Of a DNA stretch of 45,479 bases, positions 35,416 to 45,245 are shown piece by piece. The notes under the pieces are model-generated. The model worked only from the letters and a program-made list of their open reading frames with translations, ran no database searches and was not told the DNA's origin. A program made the translations under genes and the position numbers. Source of the DNA: Mesobacterium pallidum. Its GTDB lineage: Bacteria > Pseudomonadota > Alphaproteobacteria > Rhodobacterales > Rhodobacteraceae. The DNA lies in assembly GCF_019966535.1 (NCBI RefSeq), contig NZ_JAIMID010000034.1, positions 1-45,479 of the forward strand, read 5' to 3'. The first letter of the stretch is position 1. Each line of letters opens with the position of its first letter.

Positions 35416-36650
35416 ATGAAGTCTATCGCCGTCATCGGCGCCGGGATCACCGGCGTGACCACCGCGTCTAGCCTGACGGATCGAGGCTATGACGTCACCT
35501 TGTTCGATCTCATCCGCTATGCGGCAATGCAGACATCGTTGCCAACGGCGGACAGTTGTCAGCCTCCAATGCCGAGACGTGGAACCGCTGGTCGACCGTC
35601 TTCAAGGGGATGAAATAATTGATGACGCGGGGCGCGCCGCTCCTCGTCAATCCCAAGCCCAGCTGGCACAAGTACAGCTGGATGGCCGAATTCGTCGCTG
35701 CGATTCCGCAGTATCGGGCAAACACGGTCGAGACCACCCGCATGGCGATTGCCGCGCGCGGCCTGTTGCGCGAAAAGGCCGAACGCCACGGTTTCGAATT
35801 CGACTGTGAGAACCGCGGGATCCTTCACATCTTCGCCGACAAGGCGGAGTTTGATCACGCCGCCGAGGTCAACACGCTTCTCGCAAAGGGGGGGCTGGAA
35901 CGCCGTGCCGTGGCCCCAGAGGAAATCCGCCAGATCGAGCCCGCGCTGAGCGGCGCGTTTTACTGCGGCTATCACACTGAAAGCGACTTTACCGGCGACA
36001 TCCACCGCTACACCACCGGTCTTGCCACTTCCATCGAGCGCGGCGGGGCGGTGCTGCGGTTCGGAACGGATGTCGAAGCGATAGCCATCGACGGGAACGG
36101 GGTGCGCCTGACCTGGAGCCGGAACAACGAAAGCCAGATCGAGGTGTTCGATGCCATCGTTGTCTGTGCCGGAGTGGAGAGCCGCAATATTGCGACGCAG
36201 CTCGGCGACCGGGTGAATGTCTACCCGGTCAAGGGGTATTCGATCACCGTGCGGCTGGACGATGAGGAAAGCCAACGCGCGGCTCCTTGGATCAGCCTTC
36301 TGGACGATGCGGCGAAGGTGGTGACCAGCCGCCTGGGCAAGGATCGGTTCCGGATCGCGGGCACGGCTGAATTCAATGGCCATAACCTCGATATCCGGGA
36401 TGATCGGGTACGTCCGCTTGTGAAATGGTGCGAACGGTTCTTCCCCGGTGTCAGCACCGAACACGCCATTCCCTGGGCGGGCTTGCGGCCGATGATGCCG
36501 AACATGATGCCGAAGGTCGGCCCGGGGCGCCGCCCGCGCGTGTTCTACAACACGGGTCACGGCCACCTGGGATGGACGCTCTCTGCTGTCACCGCAGAGA
36601 TGATTTCTGACCAGATCGCCGGCGCGATGCCGGTCAGGACTGCGGCATGA
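35416..36650 (+). pseudogene. DadA-like FAD amino-acid dehydrogenase, frameshifted with an in-frame stop
   Basis: The first piece (35416 to about 35540) encodes the FAD-binding start MKSIAVIGAGITGVTTASSL with GxGxxG. Near 35540 one base is missing: after MQTS the coding moves to the next frame, which reads ANGGQLSASNAETWNRWST. That frame then meets TAA at 35616, where relatives carry a tryptophan codon (KGMK-W). The rest is intact from 35622 (MTRGAPLLVNPKPSWHKYSW to GHGHLGWTLSA), about 342 residues lacking the dinucleotide motif. An intact ancestor would oxidise an amino acid to its 2-oxo acid (for glycine, glyoxylate). It lies directly after a glycine riboswitch and before bhcB. Confidence 0.8.
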
Positions 36651-36666
36651 TCGAGGAGATGGACAC

Positions 36667-37620
36667 ATGATTATCCCCACCTATGACGACATGCTGGCGG
36701 CGCATGAGAGGATCAAACCCTATATCCGCCGCACACCGATCCGAACGTCAGACTGCCTGAACGAGATCGCGGGGTGCGAGCTTTACTTCAAGTGCGAGAA
36801 CTTCCAGGAGCCCGGCGCCTTCAAGGTGCGCGGCGCCGCAAATGCGGTGTTCGGGCTGGACGACGAACAGGCGAAAAAAGGTGTCGCCACCCATTCTTCC
36901 GGCAATCATGCCTCGTGCCTCAGCTACGCCGCGATGAAGCGAGGCATTCCCTGCAACGTGGTGATGCCGCGCACCGCGCCGCAGGCGAAAATGGACACGG
37001 TACGCCGCTATGGCGGCAGGATCACCGAATGCGCGCCGTCGACGTCCTCGCGTGAGGCAACCTTTGCACAGGTCCAAGCGGCAACGGGCGGTGACTTTGT
37101 TCATCCCTATAACGATCCGCGTGTCATCGCCGGCCAGGGCACCTGTGCCAGGGAATTCATCGAGCAGGCCGACGGTCTGGACATGGTCGTCGCCCCAATC
37201 GGTGGCGGCGGCATGATCTCGGGCACCTGCCTGCCGCTGTCGACGCTTGCTCCTGAAACCAGGGTCATCGCCGCGGAACCAGAGCAGGCCGATGATGCCT
37301 TTCGCAGCTTCAAGGCTGGTCACATCATCGCGGACGATGCGCCCGTGACCATTGCGGACGGGCTCCTGGTCCCACTCAAGGACCTGACCTGGCATTTCGT
37401 GTCGAACCACGTGTCCGAGATCTGCACGGCTTCGGAACAGGACATCATCGAGGCGATGAAATTGACCTGGAAGCACCTGCGCGTCGTCATGGAACCCTCA
37501 AGCTCCCTGCCGCTGGCCACAATCCTCAAGAACCCCGACGCCTTCAAAGGCAAGCGCGTCGGCGTCATCATCACCGGTGGCAACGTCGACCTGGACAAAT
37601 TGCCCTGGATACTGGGCTGA
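36667..37620 (+). CDS. bhcB: Beta-hydroxyaspartate dehydratase (BhcB-like)
   Basis: 317 residues, a PLP fold-type II threonine-dehydratase-like enzyme without the regulatory C-terminus. The PLP lysine is Lys53 in EPGAFKVRGAAN. The serine/asparagine substrate loop is SSGNHASCL, and the phosphate-binding turn is GGGGMISG. In the beta-hydroxyaspartate cycle BhcB removes ammonia from hydroxyaspartate to give iminosuccinate. The assignment rests on family and on its place beside bhcC and bhcD; by sequence alone it could be a serine/threonine dehydratase. The AGGAG before the ATG is clear. It lies 16 bases after the dehydrogenase pseudogene. Confidence 0.85.
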   Translation: MIIPTYDDMLAAHERIKPYIRRTPIRTSDCLNEIAGCELYFKCENFQEPGAFKVRGAANAVFGLDDEQAKKGVATHSSGNHASCLSYAAMKRGIPCNVVMPRTAPQAKMDTVRRYGGRITECAPSTSSREATFAQVQAATGGDFVHPYNDPRVIAGQGTCAREFIEQADGLDMVVAPIGGGGMISGTCLPLSTLAPETRVIAAEPEQADDAFRSFKAGHIIADDAPVTIADGLLVPLKDLTWHFVSNHVSEICTASEQDIIEAMKLTWKHLRVVMEPSSSLPLATILKNPDAFKGKRVGVIITGGNVDLDKLPWILG

Positions 37621-37634
37621 GAAGGAGATCCTCC

Positions 37635-38801
37635 ATGACAAACACGATTGATCTGGACGCCTACGAGGTTGGCTTCGACATCCCCGCCAAACCCGGTATG
37701 GATGCCGACGATATCCAGACACCCGCGCTGGTGCTCGATCTGGATGCGCTGGAACGCAACATCAAGAAGATGGGCGACTATGCCAAGGCGCATGGCATGC
37801 GGCACCGCGCGCATGGCAAGATGCACAAATCGGTCGATGTGCTGAAACTTCAGATGGAGCTGGGCGGTGCCATTGGCGTCTGTTGCCAGAAAGTGTCCGA
37901 GGCCGAGGTCTTTGCCCGGGCGGGCATCAAGGAAATTCTCGTCTCCAACCAGGTTCGCGACCCGGGCAAGATTGAACGGCTGTCGCATCTGCCCAAGATC
38001 AGCGGCGGCGAGGTGATCGTCTGCGTCGACGATGCGGACAACGTGGCAGACCTGTCGGCGGCCGCGAAAAGGCACGGGACCGAACTGGGTATTTTCGTCG
38101 AGATCGACTGTGGCGCGGGTCGCTGTGGCGTGACCACGACGCCCGCGGTTGTGCAGATTGCCAAGGCCGTTCTCGCGGCTGACAACCTGACCTATCGCGG
38201 CATCCAGGCCTATCAGGGCGCGATGCAGCACATGGACAGCTTTGACGACCGCAAGGCAAAACTCGACGCGGCCATTGCGCAGGTGCAGGACGCCGTCGAG
38301 GCCTTGAAGGCCGAAGGTATCGAGACAGACATCGTCTCGGGCGGCGGCACGGGGTCATACTACTTCGAGTCGAACTCGGGCCTTTACAATGAACTCCAGT
38401 GCGGCTCCTACGCGTTCATGGATGCCGATTACGGCCGCATCCTCGACAAGGACGGAAACCGGATCGACGCGGGCGAATGGGAAAACGCCTTCTTCATCCT
38501 GACAAGCGTGATGAGCCACGCGAAGGCCGACAAGGCGATCTGCGACGCCGGCCTCAAAGCCCAATCGATCGACAGCGGACTGCCCGTCATATTCGGGCGC
38601 GACGATGTGGAATACGTCAAATGCTCTGACGAGCACGGCGTGATCGCGGATCCGAACGGGGTATTGAAGGTCAACGAGAAACTGCGGCTGGTTCCGGGTC
38701 ACTGTGACCCGACGGCCAACGTACATGATTGGTATGTCGGCGTCCGGAACGGCAAAGTCGAGACCCTCTGGCCGGTCAGCGCGCGCGGAAAGGCCTATTG
38801 A
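37635..38801 (+). CDS. bhcC: Beta-hydroxyaspartate aldolase (BhcC-like, D-threonine aldolase fold)
   Basis: 388 residues, a fold-type III (alanine-racemase-like) PLP enzyme of the DSD1/D-threonine aldolase family. The PLP lysine is Lys62 in HRAHGKMHKSVDV. The divalent-metal site is His356 and Asp358 in PGHCDP. The length agrees with the known Paracoccus BhcC. It joins glycine and glyoxylate into beta-hydroxyaspartate. AAGGAG lies before the ATG, 14 bases after bhcB. A 3-hydroxyaspartate or D-threonine aldolase acting in breakdown is the alternative reading, but the bhcB-bhcC-bhcD order supports the cycle. Confidence 0.87.
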   Translation: MTNTIDLDAYEVGFDIPAKPGMDADDIQTPALVLDLDALERNIKKMGDYAKAHGMRHRAHGKMHKSVDVLKLQMELGGAIGVCCQKVSEAEVFARAGIKEILVSNQVRDPGKIERLSHLPKISGGEVIVCVDDADNVADLSAAAKRHGTELGIFVEIDCGAGRCGVTTTPAVVQIAKAVLAADNLTYRGIQAYQGAMQHMDSFDDRKAKLDAAIAQVQDAVEALKAEGIETDIVSGGGTGSYYFESNSGLYNELQCGSYAFMDADYGRILDKDGNRIDAGEWENAFFILTSVMSHAKADKAICDAGLKAQSIDSGLPVIFGRDDVEYVKCSDEHGVIADPNGVLKVNEKLRLVPGHCDPTANVHDWYVGVRNGKVETLWPVSARGKAY

Positions 38802-39764
38802 ATGTGGATTGTTCCTGAACACGAAATCGCGGACCTCATGACCCCCGAGGTGGCGTTTGACACCGTCGAAGCGGTCTTCGGCGCGATGGCGCGCGGCGAG
38901 GCCCGCAACTTCCCCGTCGTGCGCGAGGCACTCGGGCACGAGGACGCTCTCTACGGCTTCAAGGGCGGCTTCGATGCCGCCACGCCGACGCTCGGGCTGA
39001 AGGCGGGCGGCTATTGGCCGCACAACCACGCGCGCGGCATCATCAACCACCAGTCCACGGTGTTCCTGTTTGATGCGGACACCGGACGCGTGTCGGCCGC
39101 GGTCGGGGGCAACCTGCTGACCGCGATGCGCACGGCGGCGGCGGCGGCCGTCTCGATCAAGTACCTTGCCCCGGACGGCACGCGGGTTCTGGGCATGATC
39201 GGTGCCGGCCATCAGTCGGCGTTCCAGATGCGCGCCGCCGCGCGGGCGGGCGCCTTCGAGAAGGTCATCGCCTGGAACCGGACCCCCGAAATGCTCGGAC
39301 GCCTCGCCGACACGGCTGCCGACCTCGGGTTGCCGTTCGAGGCGGTAGAGCTTGACCGGCTGGGTGCGGAAGCGGATGTGATCATCTCGATCACCTCGTC
39401 CTTCGCGCCGATCCTGATGAACGCCCATATCACTGGACAGACCCATATCGCCGCCATGGGCACCGACACCAGGGGCAAGCAGGAACTGGATACAGCCTTG
39501 GTTGCACGGGCGCGTCTCTTCACGGATGAAATCGCTCAATCCGTCGGCATCGGGGAGTTCCAACACGCCACAGCCCGGGACCTGATTGCCGAGGCCGACA
39601 TCGCGACAATTGGCGATGTCGTGACCGGCACCCACCCGGGACGTGGCAACGCCGAACTGACCATCTTTGACGGCACCGGTGTCGGTCTGCAGGACCTTGC
39701 CGTCGCCAGCGCGGTCGTGGAGCTGGCAAAGGCGCATGGAAAGGCCATCGACATCGAAATCTGA
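38802..39764 (+). CDS. bhcD: Iminosuccinate reductase (BhcD-like, ornithine-cyclodeaminase family)
   Basis: 320 residues, of the ornithine cyclodeaminase / mu-crystallin family. The catalytic-type lysine is Lys67 in LGLKAGGYWP. The segment GNLLTAMRTAAAAAVSIKYL and the dinucleotide motif GMIGAGHQS (about residues 131-139) are present. In the beta-hydroxyaspartate cycle BhcD reduces iminosuccinate to aspartate with NADH. The ATG follows the bhcC stop with no gap, so the two are tightly coupled. It is the last gene of the riboswitch operon. Confidence 0.87.
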   Translation: MWIVPEHEIADLMTPEVAFDTVEAVFGAMARGEARNFPVVREALGHEDALYGFKGGFDAATPTLGLKAGGYWPHNHARGIINHQSTVFLFDADTGRVSAAVGGNLLTAMRTAAAAAVSIKYLAPDGTRVLGMIGAGHQSAFQMRAAARAGAFEKVIAWNRTPEMLGRLADTAADLGLPFEAVELDRLGAEADVIISITSSFAPILMNAHITGQTHIAAMGTDTRGKQELDTALVARARLFTDEIAQSVGIGEFQHATARDLIAEADIATIGDVVTGTHPGRGNAELTIFDGTGVGLQDLAVASAVVELAKAHGKAIDIEI

Positions 39765-40282
39765 GTTGCGGCGCGGGCAAAGACCGGGAGAGGCAAGCGC
39801 TTGATTTTGAGGGTCGTGGCAGGGTCTTGGCTGTGGCGACCCCGAACTCCTCGACGAAACAGGGTGTGCGGCGGGTCCATACTGTGTGCCCCTGGCGCAG
39901 CGCCTCAGAACTTGCTGCGATGGGGAATTCTTGGGCCGTACAAGCGCGGGCGACCAGCAAAGGTCTCCGTTCCGTTCCATGTCGCCGAACGGGACCCGGA
40001 TCGAATGTCTTGGGGTGCAAGTCCAGAAAAGTTCGCCAAGTCCGCAGCTTACGAGCGTCGAACCAAACTGGCGCAATCATGACGTCGGGAAGAAATCACA
40101 CCGGAGAGATTGGGTTTGGCCATTTCATACGGCAAGCGGTGCTCAGCCCCAGTCGCGTATCCCCCGGAAAACAAGGGAAACGTCCGGCCCTCGCCGGATC
40201 GGGAGAACGCTTTCGCGGGCGCAAGTGGCGGCGGGGACGGGCCTGGGATCGGACCCTTTTCACCTCCACCGACGCTGTCTTC
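39765..40282. other. Gap between bhcD and the RTX gene, no gene seen
   Basis: The two flanking genes converge here. A 10-bp palindrome, CAAGCGCTTG (39794-39803), followed by ATTTTG is a weak terminator candidate for the bhc operon. The rest has open frames on both strands without start signals or recognisable proteins. No tRNA or insertion-sequence end was identified. Confidence 0.45.
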
Positions 40283-43200
40283 TTACATCAAGCCAATGTC
40301 GCCCAGCAGCCCGGCGGTCGAGGTCACGCCGTCGAAAGTCAGCGTTGCCCCGGTGTCGAGCGTCAGCACCAGGTCGCCCGCCGCCGTCGAGGCGCGGGCG
40401 TCGAGTTCTCCTTGCGTCAGCGCGCCGCCCCAGAGCGCCGCGGTGAAGGTCAGGTCGTCTGCGCCCACCTCGTAATCGCTGAGCAAAACGTCGCCCATCC
40501 CGTCGCCGAAGACAAAGCTGTCGTTGCCCGCCCCGCCGGTCAGCGTGTCGTTTCCACCCAGCGACTGGATCGTATCCCAGCCGCCGCCGCCGAAGACCTG
40601 GTCGTCGCCGAAGGTGGTCTGGGCGTCGTCCATCCAGACATCCGCCCCCTTGCCGAGGATCGCGTAGTCCGCCCCCTTGCCGCCATAGACCAGGTCGTTG
40701 CCGTAAAGCGTGTCGGCCTGATCGCCGCCATAGAGGCTGTCGAACCCCTTGCCGCCACGGATGTAATCGGACCCTGTGCCGCCGTAGAAGACGTCGAACC
40801 CGTTGCCGCCGTAGATGCTGTCATCGCCATCCTTGGCCCAGACCGTGTCGTTGTTGAACGGCGCCTCCTGGGTGTTGTCCTCGAACACGTCGTTGCCCGC
40901 ACCAAGATATGCGTGGTCTTGCCCGAAGCCACCACGCACGGTGTCATTGCCATCGCCGCCCAGAAGGGTGTCGTTGCCTGCGCCGCCGATCAGCAGATCC
41001 GCGCCGAGTAGGCCTTCGAAGTAATCGTCGCCCCCTGCACCGTTCAGCGTGTCACTCCCTGCACCGCCCGCAACCGTATCGCGGCCGGCCTCGCCGGTCT
41101 GGTCATTGTCCCAGAACACGTCGTTCCCCGCGTTCAGCAGGACCCGATCCCGCCCGTTGCCGCCCCAGACGACGTCGTTGCCGGCCCCGGCATCGATCTC
41201 GTCGGCCTGGTCGCCGCCTCCGATCCAGTCGTCCCCGTTGCCTCCGAAGAGCGTATCGGCCCCGTCCTTGCCCCAGATCGTGTCGCGCCCCTTCAGCCCC
41301 CTCAGCACATCGTCCCTGCGCCCTCCGACCAGAAGGTCCGTACCCTCGGTGCCGGACTGGTTCAGCGCCCTGTCACCGATGGCGCCTGTCGTGGCGCTTT
41401 GGACCCGTTCGGCGGTGCCGTGCCCGTCGACATAGGTGACCACCGCCGCGAAGGTCGCGCCCAGGTCCGAGAGCGCGAGGTCGATGGTGCCTTGACCCGA
41501 CGCATAGGGTGTCCCGTTGCGCAACCAGGAAAAGTTGAGCGTGCCCAGGCCGTCGGCATCGAACAGGGAGCGCGTGTCCGCGGTCAGGCTGGAACCGACC
41601 ACCGGGTTCCCCGAAAGCAACACAAAGCCGGGCGCGTCGTTGACGTTCTCCACCACGGCGGTCTGGGCGCTGCTCACATGGCTGCTGCGCCCGAAATCAT
41701 CCACGTAATACGCCCGGGCCGCGATACGCTGGCCGACATCGGCCTCGACCAGCTGGTAGGACGCGCCGGTCGCCCCTTGGATCGGGGCACCATTGCGAAG
41801 CCAGCCGATCTCGGGTGCATTGGGGTTCGGTGCATCGTCGCCGGGGTTGTTCAAGCCATCCCCGTCAGCCAGAGAGGACGCGTCGGCGGACAGGAATTGC
41901 CCCTGTCGCGCAGTCCCCGATACCTGCACGTTTCCGGTTGCAGGCAGATCGCCCGGCAGGTTGTCGAAGATCAGGACAGAGCCTTCAGGCAGCTCCATCC
42001 GACGGCTTCCCGCCGATCCCTCGCGCAAGACGATGGCCGCACGGTCCTGCGGTGTCAGCGCTTGCAGGTCGATGCGGTCGATCCCGATCGCAAAGTCGAG
42101 AATCCGATCCGTGCCCATGCCGCGTGTCACCACGAAGACGTCCGCCCCCAGGCCCCCTGTCAGGGTGTCGTTGCCGGCTTCGCCGATCAGCGTGTCGGCC
42201 CCCCGTCCGCCAGACAGCAGGTCGGCTCCGGCACCGCCGCGGAAAACCTGCGCGCCGGCATTCCCGGTCATGATGTCGCCGAAGGCCGTTCCGGTGACGG
42301 CATCAATTCCCCAGAACGTGTCGGTATCGCCGAACCCGTCCTGCGCGGTGCCCTCCCCCTCGCCCGAGAAGGTCACGACAACGCCTGCCGCCCCCCCCAT
42401 CTCGGCATCATGGGCATAGAGCAACAGGTCCATCCCGCCAGCGCCCGACACGGTATCGTCTCCGCCAAGACCGCTCCAGACGGCGGGCGCGGTGTCGTCG
42501 CCCGAGTAATCCTCCATCCGGTCGTTGTCATTCGTGCCCTCGACCATGTGCACGTAGCTGGCCCTGTCATCCACCAATCCGGGGGTAAAGCTTGCCGCGA
42601 TGATTGCCCCATCGTACTGGCGCTGGATCGCCATGCCCCCTGTCCCCGACAGGTCACGATAGCTGAGGTCGATCCCGTCGCCCGCCGCGAACAGCGCCGC
42701 ATGACCGATGACGAGGTCGTCGCCAAGGCCGGGCAGGACAAAGTCGCCCTGCCCTTCGGCCGACACCATGCCCAGAGAGCCGTCAAGCGTGTCGTCCCCG
42801 TCGCCGCCGATCAACGTGTCCTGTCCCGCGCCGCCTTGCAGGCTGTCATTTCCGGCCTTGCCATCCAGTTGGTCATTGCCCTGCAGCCCGAAGATCGTGG
42901 CTTCGCCGTCCGCACCGCTCAGGAAATCGTCAAGCGCCGTGCCGGTTATGGTCGCCCGGTCATGCAGCTCGTCGAGCGAATACAATCCGTCGTCGAACAG
43001 GAAGAACTCGACCGATGTGAACCTGTGCGTGTAGGGGCCGCCGATATTGGGCCATGTGATCGTTGTCACGCTGGCGTCAAACGCGTCCACCTCCGGCGTG
43101 GCGGCCTGCCGTGTCGAATAGATCCGCGCCGTGTCCGAGCCGGTGCCACCGTCGATGAGGTCATTCCCGCCTTCGCCGCTCAGGAAATCGTCACCCGAGC

Positions 43201-45124
43201 CGCCGATCAGGGTGTCGATTTCCGCCCCGCCCCAAAGCGTGTCATTCCCGGCACCGCCTTCGAACCGGTTTCTGTTGCTGAAGGATGGGTCGATGAACTC
43301 ACGGGCATCCAGCACATCGTTGCCGTCGCCGCCCTTGACCGTGTCATTGCCGTAGTACCCCCACAGGAGATCGTCACCGGCGCCCCCTTCGATGTAATCA
43401 TCGCCGATATTGCCGGATATGGTGTCGTTGCCTTCTTCGCCAAACAGAACGTCGTCGCCGTCAAAGCCCGAGATATAGTCGTTGCCGTCGCCGCCGTAGA
43501 TCGTGTCGCTGCCGCTCCAGCCGTAAAGTTCGTCGTCGCCGCCCAAACCCACGATTGAATCGATGCCCCGAATCCCGCTGAGGAAATCCGGACCTTCGGT
43601 GCCGACCAGGTAATTTGGCTCAAGCAGGTCGGGATAGAGACCGTCCGGATCGTCGATCCCCAGGGTGTAGATGCCGTCAAGGAACTGGAAATACTCGACA
43701 TTGACATAACGGTCTCGTCCAACGCTGTACTGCTGGATCACGACCTCGCCGTTCACCACGTCAAGCGCGACGTCGCCCTTGTTGGCATTGATCAGGACCC
43801 AGTCGGTCCCCGGTCCTCCGTCAATGAAATCGCTGTTGGACTGGCTCAACGACCCGACATCTCCGCCGTTCAGCGTGTCGTTACCCGCACCGCCGTATAG
43901 CTCGTCGGAATCCGACCCTCCGTTCAGGTAATCGTTCCCGTCGCCTCCGAACAGGAAGTCACCTCCCAGGCTACCCGAAAGCGTATCGTTGCCCTGCAGT
44001 CCGAAAAGAGCGTCTTCGGCGAAAGTTCCCGTCAGGTGATCCGCGAAATCCACGAGGCCCGGCGCCTCGTCACCGTATTGCGAGACTTGGAACAGGGTTC
44101 CCAGGTCGAACGCATCGCGGGCGTATTGCTCGATCTGCTCGAACGTGTCGCGGATCGAGTCAAGCGCGGTCGCGATCGTCGATGCGATCATGCTCGCCAC
44201 TTGCATCAGATCGTCGATCGTGTCGAGAAAGGGCTGGAGGGGCGACAGCAACTGGTCTTCCAGAAAGTCGAACAGCCCGTTCAAATCGATCCCGACGGCT
44301 TTGAGCGCATCGATCACAATCCCCTCGATGAGGTCGAAGAAGGCGCTCAGGGCATCCGAAACGGCCTTGATCGCGTCCAGCAGATTGATGCTTCGCGTGA
44401 ACAGGTACCTTGGATCCGGGATGTCGAAATCCAGCGCGCTCTGAATGGTCCCCGCCAGGTTCTGAACGACGGTCATCACGCCATCCGCGACAGCGACCGC
44501 ATCCTTGACGCCCTGAAGGTCAGGCATGCCCTCGGTCAGGTCGTCGACCGCCTCCTGAACCTTGGCAAGCGCGGCTTCGACCGGCGTGACCAGCGCTTCG
44601 CGGTTGGTGCTCCAGACCGACAGCGCGTCGGCCCGCGCGTCAAGACGGGTCGAAAGCTCGGTTGTCCCGCGGACCGCCTGACCCGCAAAGCTCGCCTGGA
44701 TCGCGGCGGCCTCGTCCTTGCCGACGGTCGCCACGTCGACAATCCCCTGCAGGGCGTCGGCAAAGGTACCGTGGTAGGTCCCGACCGTTTCGACCGCATC
44801 GGCAGCCGGCTTCAACCGCTGGTCCAGGGTTCCCATCTTGTCTTCGAATTCCGCGAGGGTATCGTGTACTTTTGTCGCGATCCTGTCAGCGTTTCGGACC
44901 ACCGTGCCGATGCCGTAGGGCAACGTACCCAGCACGGTGACGACCGGGTCCGGCAGATCGAACAACTTGGCCGCCGCTCCGAAGACGTCCTCCAGATTTC
45001 CCGGCACGCCGAGGGCCGTATCGACCCGATCGAGATATGTTCCGAAGGTGTCAGAGGCGGTTTTGACCAACAGGATGTCCCGGTAGACATAGTCGCTTTG
45101 GTAAACATACTCAGAAATCGACAT
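40283..45124 (-). CDS. Very large RTX (hemolysin-type calcium-binding repeat) protein
   Basis: 1613 residues from the ATG at 45124 (GGGGGA upstream; an ATG two codons earlier is possible). Residues 1-370 are helical with no signal peptide. Blocks of GGxGxDxLxGG nonapeptides follow, broken by non-repetitive pieces that each carry a FQFLDGIY- or FFLFDDGLYSLDEL-like insert. Near residues 1090-1260 lie two Ig-like segments (GWLRNGAPIQ and FSWLRNGTPYASG), then another RTX block and a C-terminus ending LTFDGVTSTAGLLGDIGLM. The calcium-binding repeats and acidic composition mark type I secretion. No secretion ABC genes are nearby. The role (adhesin, biofilm matrix or enzyme carrier) is not visible; no catalytic motif was found. 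Confidence 0.9.
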   Translation of the reverse strand: MSISEYVYQSDYVYRDILLVKTASDTFGTYLDRVDTALGVPGNLEDVFGAAAKLFDLPDPVVTVLGTLPYGIGTVVRNADRIATKVHDTLAEFEDKMGTLDQRLKPAADAVETVGTYHGTFADALQGIVDVATVGKDEAAAIQASFAGQAVRGTTELSTRLDARADALSVWSTNREALVTPVEAALAKVQEAVDDLTEGMPDLQGVKDAVAVADGVMTVVQNLAGTIQSALDFDIPDPRYLFTRSINLLDAIKAVSDALSAFFDLIEGIVIDALKAVGIDLNGLFDFLEDQLLSPLQPFLDTIDDLMQVASMIASTIATALDSIRDTFEQIEQYARDAFDLGTLFQVSQYGDEAPGLVDFADHLTGTFAEDALFGLQGNDTLSGSLGGDFLFGGDGNDYLNGGSDSDELYGGAGNDTLNGGDVGSLSQSNSDFIDGGPGTDWVLINANKGDVALDVVNGEVVIQQYSVGRDRYVNVEYFQFLDGIYTLGIDDPDGLYPDLLEPNYLVGTEGPDFLSGIRGIDSIVGLGGDDELYGWSGSDTIYGGDGNDYISGFDGDDVLFGEEGNDTISGNIGDDYIEGGAGDDLLWGYYGNDTVKGGDGNDVLDAREFIDPSFSNRNRFEGGAGNDTLWGGAEIDTLIGGSGDDFLSGEGGNDLIDGGTGSDTARIYSTRQAATPEVDAFDASVTTITWPNIGGPYTHRFTSVEFFLFDDGLYSLDELHDRATITGTALDDFLSGADGEATIFGLQGNDQLDGKAGNDSLQGGAGQDTLIGGDGDDTLDGSLGMVSAEGQGDFVLPGLGDDLVIGHAALFAAGDGIDLSYRDLSGTGGMAIQRQYDGAIIAASFTPGLVDDRASYVHMVEGTNDNDRMEDYSGDDTAPAVWSGLGGDDTVSGAGGMDLLLYAHDAEMGGAAGVVVTFSGEGEGTAQDGFGDTDTFWGIDAVTGTAFGDIMTGNAGAQVFRGGAGADLLSGGRGADTLIGEAGNDTLTGGLGADVFVVTRGMGTDRILDFAIGIDRIDLQALTPQDRAAIVLREGSAGSRRMELPEGSVLIFDNLPGDLPATGNVQVSGTARQGQFLSADASSLADGDGLNNPGDDAPNPNAPEIGWLRNGAPIQGATGASYQLVEADVGQRIAARAYYVDDFGRSSHVSSAQTAVVENVNDAPGFVLLSGNPVVGSSLTADTRSLFDADGLGTLNFSWLRNGTPYASGQGTIDLALSDLGATFAAVVTYVDGHGTAERVQSATTGAIGDRALNQSGTEGTDLLVGGRRDDVLRGLKGRDTIWGKDGADTLFGGNGDDWIGGGDQADEIDAGAGNDVVWGGNGRDRVLLNAGNDVFWDNDQTGEAGRDTVAGGAGSDTLNGAGGDDYFEGLLGADLLIGGAGNDTLLGGDGNDTVRGGFGQDHAYLGAGNDVFEDNTQEAPFNNDTVWAKDGDDSIYGGNGFDVFYGGTGSDYIRGGKGFDSLYGGDQADTLYGNDLVYGGKGADYAILGKGADVWMDDAQTTFGDDQVFGGGGWDTIQSLGGNDTLTGGAGNDSFVFGDGMGDVLLSDYEVGADDLTFTAALWGGALTQGELDARASTAAGDLVLTLDTGATLTFDGVTSTAGLLGDIGLM

Positions 45125-45177
45125 GGCCATCCCCCGGGTGCGCTCTTTCCCATTGTTGAAACGGTACCATTTTGAGT

Positions 45178-45215
45178 GCGACATGTCGCCGCAATTTGTC
45201 AGATTCAAAAATTGC
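45178..45215. promoter_or_regulatory. Dyad sites upstream of the RTX gene
   Basis: GCGACATGTCGC at 45178-45189 is a perfect 12-bp palindrome. Two bases further is a second dyad, GCAATTT and AAATTGC (45191-45197 and 45209-45215), with an 11-base spacer. The region is AT-rich for this window and 54 to 91 bases before the RTX start, so it is a good place for a promoter with regulator sites. Confidence 0.5.
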
Positions 45216-45245
45216 AATCAGTGCACGAATATCTTCCGGCGCCCT

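Noticed and set aside
39520..40080. Minus-strand frames over the bhcD end and the following gap
   Set aside because: They overlap bhcD antisense and have no start signal; composition is not protein-like.
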